Assembly: GCA_003640385.1 (NCBI GenBank)
Contig: RCAB01000366.1
Location: forward strand, 831 to 64,830
Source of the DNA: Setaria digitata
Lineage: Eukaryota > Nematoda > Chromadorea > Rhabditida > Setariidae
Reading direction: 5' to 3'
DNA: 64,000 bases
Under the pieces are notes generated by a model that saw only the letters and a list, made by a program, of their open reading frames with translations, was not told the origin of the DNA and did not search any database. Both the position numbers and the translations under genes were made by a program. Shown one piece after another: positions 62,220 through 64,000 of the stretch; the stretch's first letter is position 1; the number at the start of each line of letters is the position of its first letter.

Positions 62220-62910
62220 AAACGATATTTGAATTTTGTTCTCTTTTTTTAAGTCTGTTCTTCAATGATCGAAATTGACGGTGACTGATTTCTGTATGTT
62301 TATTATAATTAGTGAATTTAAAAGTGTTTAAAAGTTTTTGTGCATTTGATCCTTTAGTGTCTTAATTCCTCATTGCATTGTTTTTCTTTTAGATTTGAAA
62401 TAACTTTTACTTGATTATGTACTATTGTTTAATTTCATTTTTTCTTTTTTTTTTCTTTTTTTTTTTTTTGCTAATTTGAAATCTTCATATCAAACATTGC
62501 GGTAAGAATTTTTCCGTTTATTACAATTTTTCGCTGTATATATTATATATATGTTACAGTGCCATCTATAAATGTTAGTGCCGTTATGTAATCATTACAA
62601 CATCATTTTACATTCTCACTTGTAAGGCTGCCTTAAATTTCCAGGCCTTATTTGAAAAAAAAAAAAAAATGTATGACCAGAATTTGCTTATTTGCTTTAT
62701 CATGTTACCTTCTCTACTATTTCAGTGCATTATAAGATGGCTAAATTTATGTCTACATTTCATCCATACTTTCAATTTTCTTTTGTTTGTGCAATACTAA
62801 TTAATTTGTTTTACTTTGGTTTCTGCTGATTTTTTTTTTTCTTGCATCTAATAGCAGTGTTTGTTTTATTTTTTCCTTGCTTCTTTGAATAAAACTTTTA
62901 CGAGAAATGT
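62220..62910 (+). other. Probable kettin 3' UTR with poly(A) signal
   Basis: AT-rich sequence without reading frame follows the stop. The first canonical AATAAA I see is at 62888-62893, about 670 nt after the stop. The cleavage point is unknown; a non-canonical earlier signal is possible. Confidence 0.4.
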
Positions 62911-64000
62911 ATTTATTCTATAGCAATACATATGCAAAAAAAAAAAAAACAGTATCTAATTGAAGCGCAAAGTATAGTTCCTTCGTTGAAAATTTAAGCA
63001 TTTAAATGGAAAATTTTACATTTCGAACGGATGATTATTTCTTCCCAAAGAATTGTGTAATTTTATCATATCGTATAGCTGAGGTTTAATTACGAATAGA
63101 ACATATCAATCACTATGTTCTTTTAAGGAGCAAAATTTTTTTCAGTTTACCATTTGATGGAAAGTTATAAAATTTCATGGAATTTTATGCAGTACTACCT
63201 GTAGATTATATTCATTCATTTCATTCAAATTTTGTGTCAAAAATTTTTCTTCCAACTTCTTTTGTGCGATAAAATTATTCTACAAAAATTGTTTTGTCAT
63301 TCAATTTTGCTGCCAGTTATTTGCATTGCTTACACAAAGAGAAGTGTCGAAAAATCTAAATCTAAATCTTAATCATAGATTAGAAATTAATATCGAATTT
63401 TTTTTTTTTTTGAATATAGTCTTATTACATGTGAAAAAAATTTAAAAATAATGAGAAGAAATATGAGAAAAAAAAAAAAAAAAACTACAAAATTTTCATA
63501 TATTAGACATTCATTCCAAAAGAGATTCTTTCTTTTTCTATTACATTTAATAAAGGAAATTTATAATTTCAGTTGCTTATGGTATATAAACCTTTCTGCT
63601 AATTACTGCTTCATAGTGAGAAATCATATTTTTAATCTTTCTTGATCATCAACTGAAAATTAATATCGCATTTTGTTGAATTGTATAATTTAATGAGAAA
63701 TTAAATTCGTTTTTTTTTTTTTTTTTAATGCATTTCATTTAAATAAAATATGAATGATAATCATTGTGCAGTTGTTAAATTTTTGAAATTTTCAATACAT
63801 ATTGTTTGTGTTTGAAAAAAAAAAAAAAAAATTCGAGTAATTTAATGAAATTACCGCCCAGCAAATAAATAAATGCCTTTTTTGCATCCAATGATAAACA
63901 AACATACGTATCAACCAACTGTCATTTTTAAATTCCAAAAAAAAAAAAAAAATTTAATATTTAAAAGATGGACGCATTTGAATAAGTTTAAACAGTGCTA
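62911..64000. other. Downstream intergenic sequence, no gene seen
   Basis: AT-rich DNA with poly-A and poly-T runs. Short open frames here (for example near 63451-63645) have low-complexity Lys/Phe composition and no recognisable domain. Confidence 0.6.

Overview
The window looks like one locus of a parasitic-type nematode, most likely a clade III (spirurid or filarial) worm. The evidence is very AT-rich DNA with long poly-T/poly-A runs, about 90 introns in one gene with TTTCAG/TTTTAG acceptors and GTAAG/GTATG donors, and a protein whose architecture matches nematode kettin. The species cannot be fixed by eye.

Only one protein-coding gene is supported, on the + strand, and it appears complete: ATG at 8814, stop ending at 62219, about 91 exons, and roughly 4,830-4,920 residues depending on which optional exons are used. 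It encodes kettin (KETN-1 type), the giant immunoglobulin-repeat protein of nematode and insect thin filaments. I count 34 Ig (I-set) domains. From Ig9 to about Ig26 they alternate with linkers of about 35 residues carrying a recurring DTQHxxSWxxIQEIEAPK-like motif, which is the kettin signature. Exon phases chain without a break through nearly the whole model, so most boundaries are well supported.

Layout: 1-8703 is non-coding and holds trinucleotide arrays, including a perfect 480-bp ATT run, a duplicated flank, and clusters of CACGTAA-like words. 8704-8813 is a short leader with a probable splice or trans-splice acceptor and a 5-codon uORF. 8814-23945 encodes Ig1-Ig3 with long introns. 26085-29305 encodes a Gln-rich disordered spacer made of frame-neutral exons. 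29620-55449 encodes Ig4-Ig30 with short introns. 55536-58204 encodes a Pro/Glu/Val/Lys-rich spacer that includes a pair of tiny exons which the reading frame forces to be mutually exclusive. 58962-62219 encodes Ig31-Ig34. The rest is 3' UTR and intergenic sequence.

The most interesting candidates are: the frame-locked microexon pair (57485-57515 or 57774-57810) next to a possible alternative C-terminus; a tandem array that seems to have grown from a splice donor (14741-14940); an exactly duplicated splice acceptor (36587-36642); and the ACGT-word clusters in non-coding DNA. Seven of the ten single-N positions are flanked by direct duplications that look like unmerged contig overlaps. Two of these artefacts duplicate kettin coding sequence and would corrupt automatic gene models.
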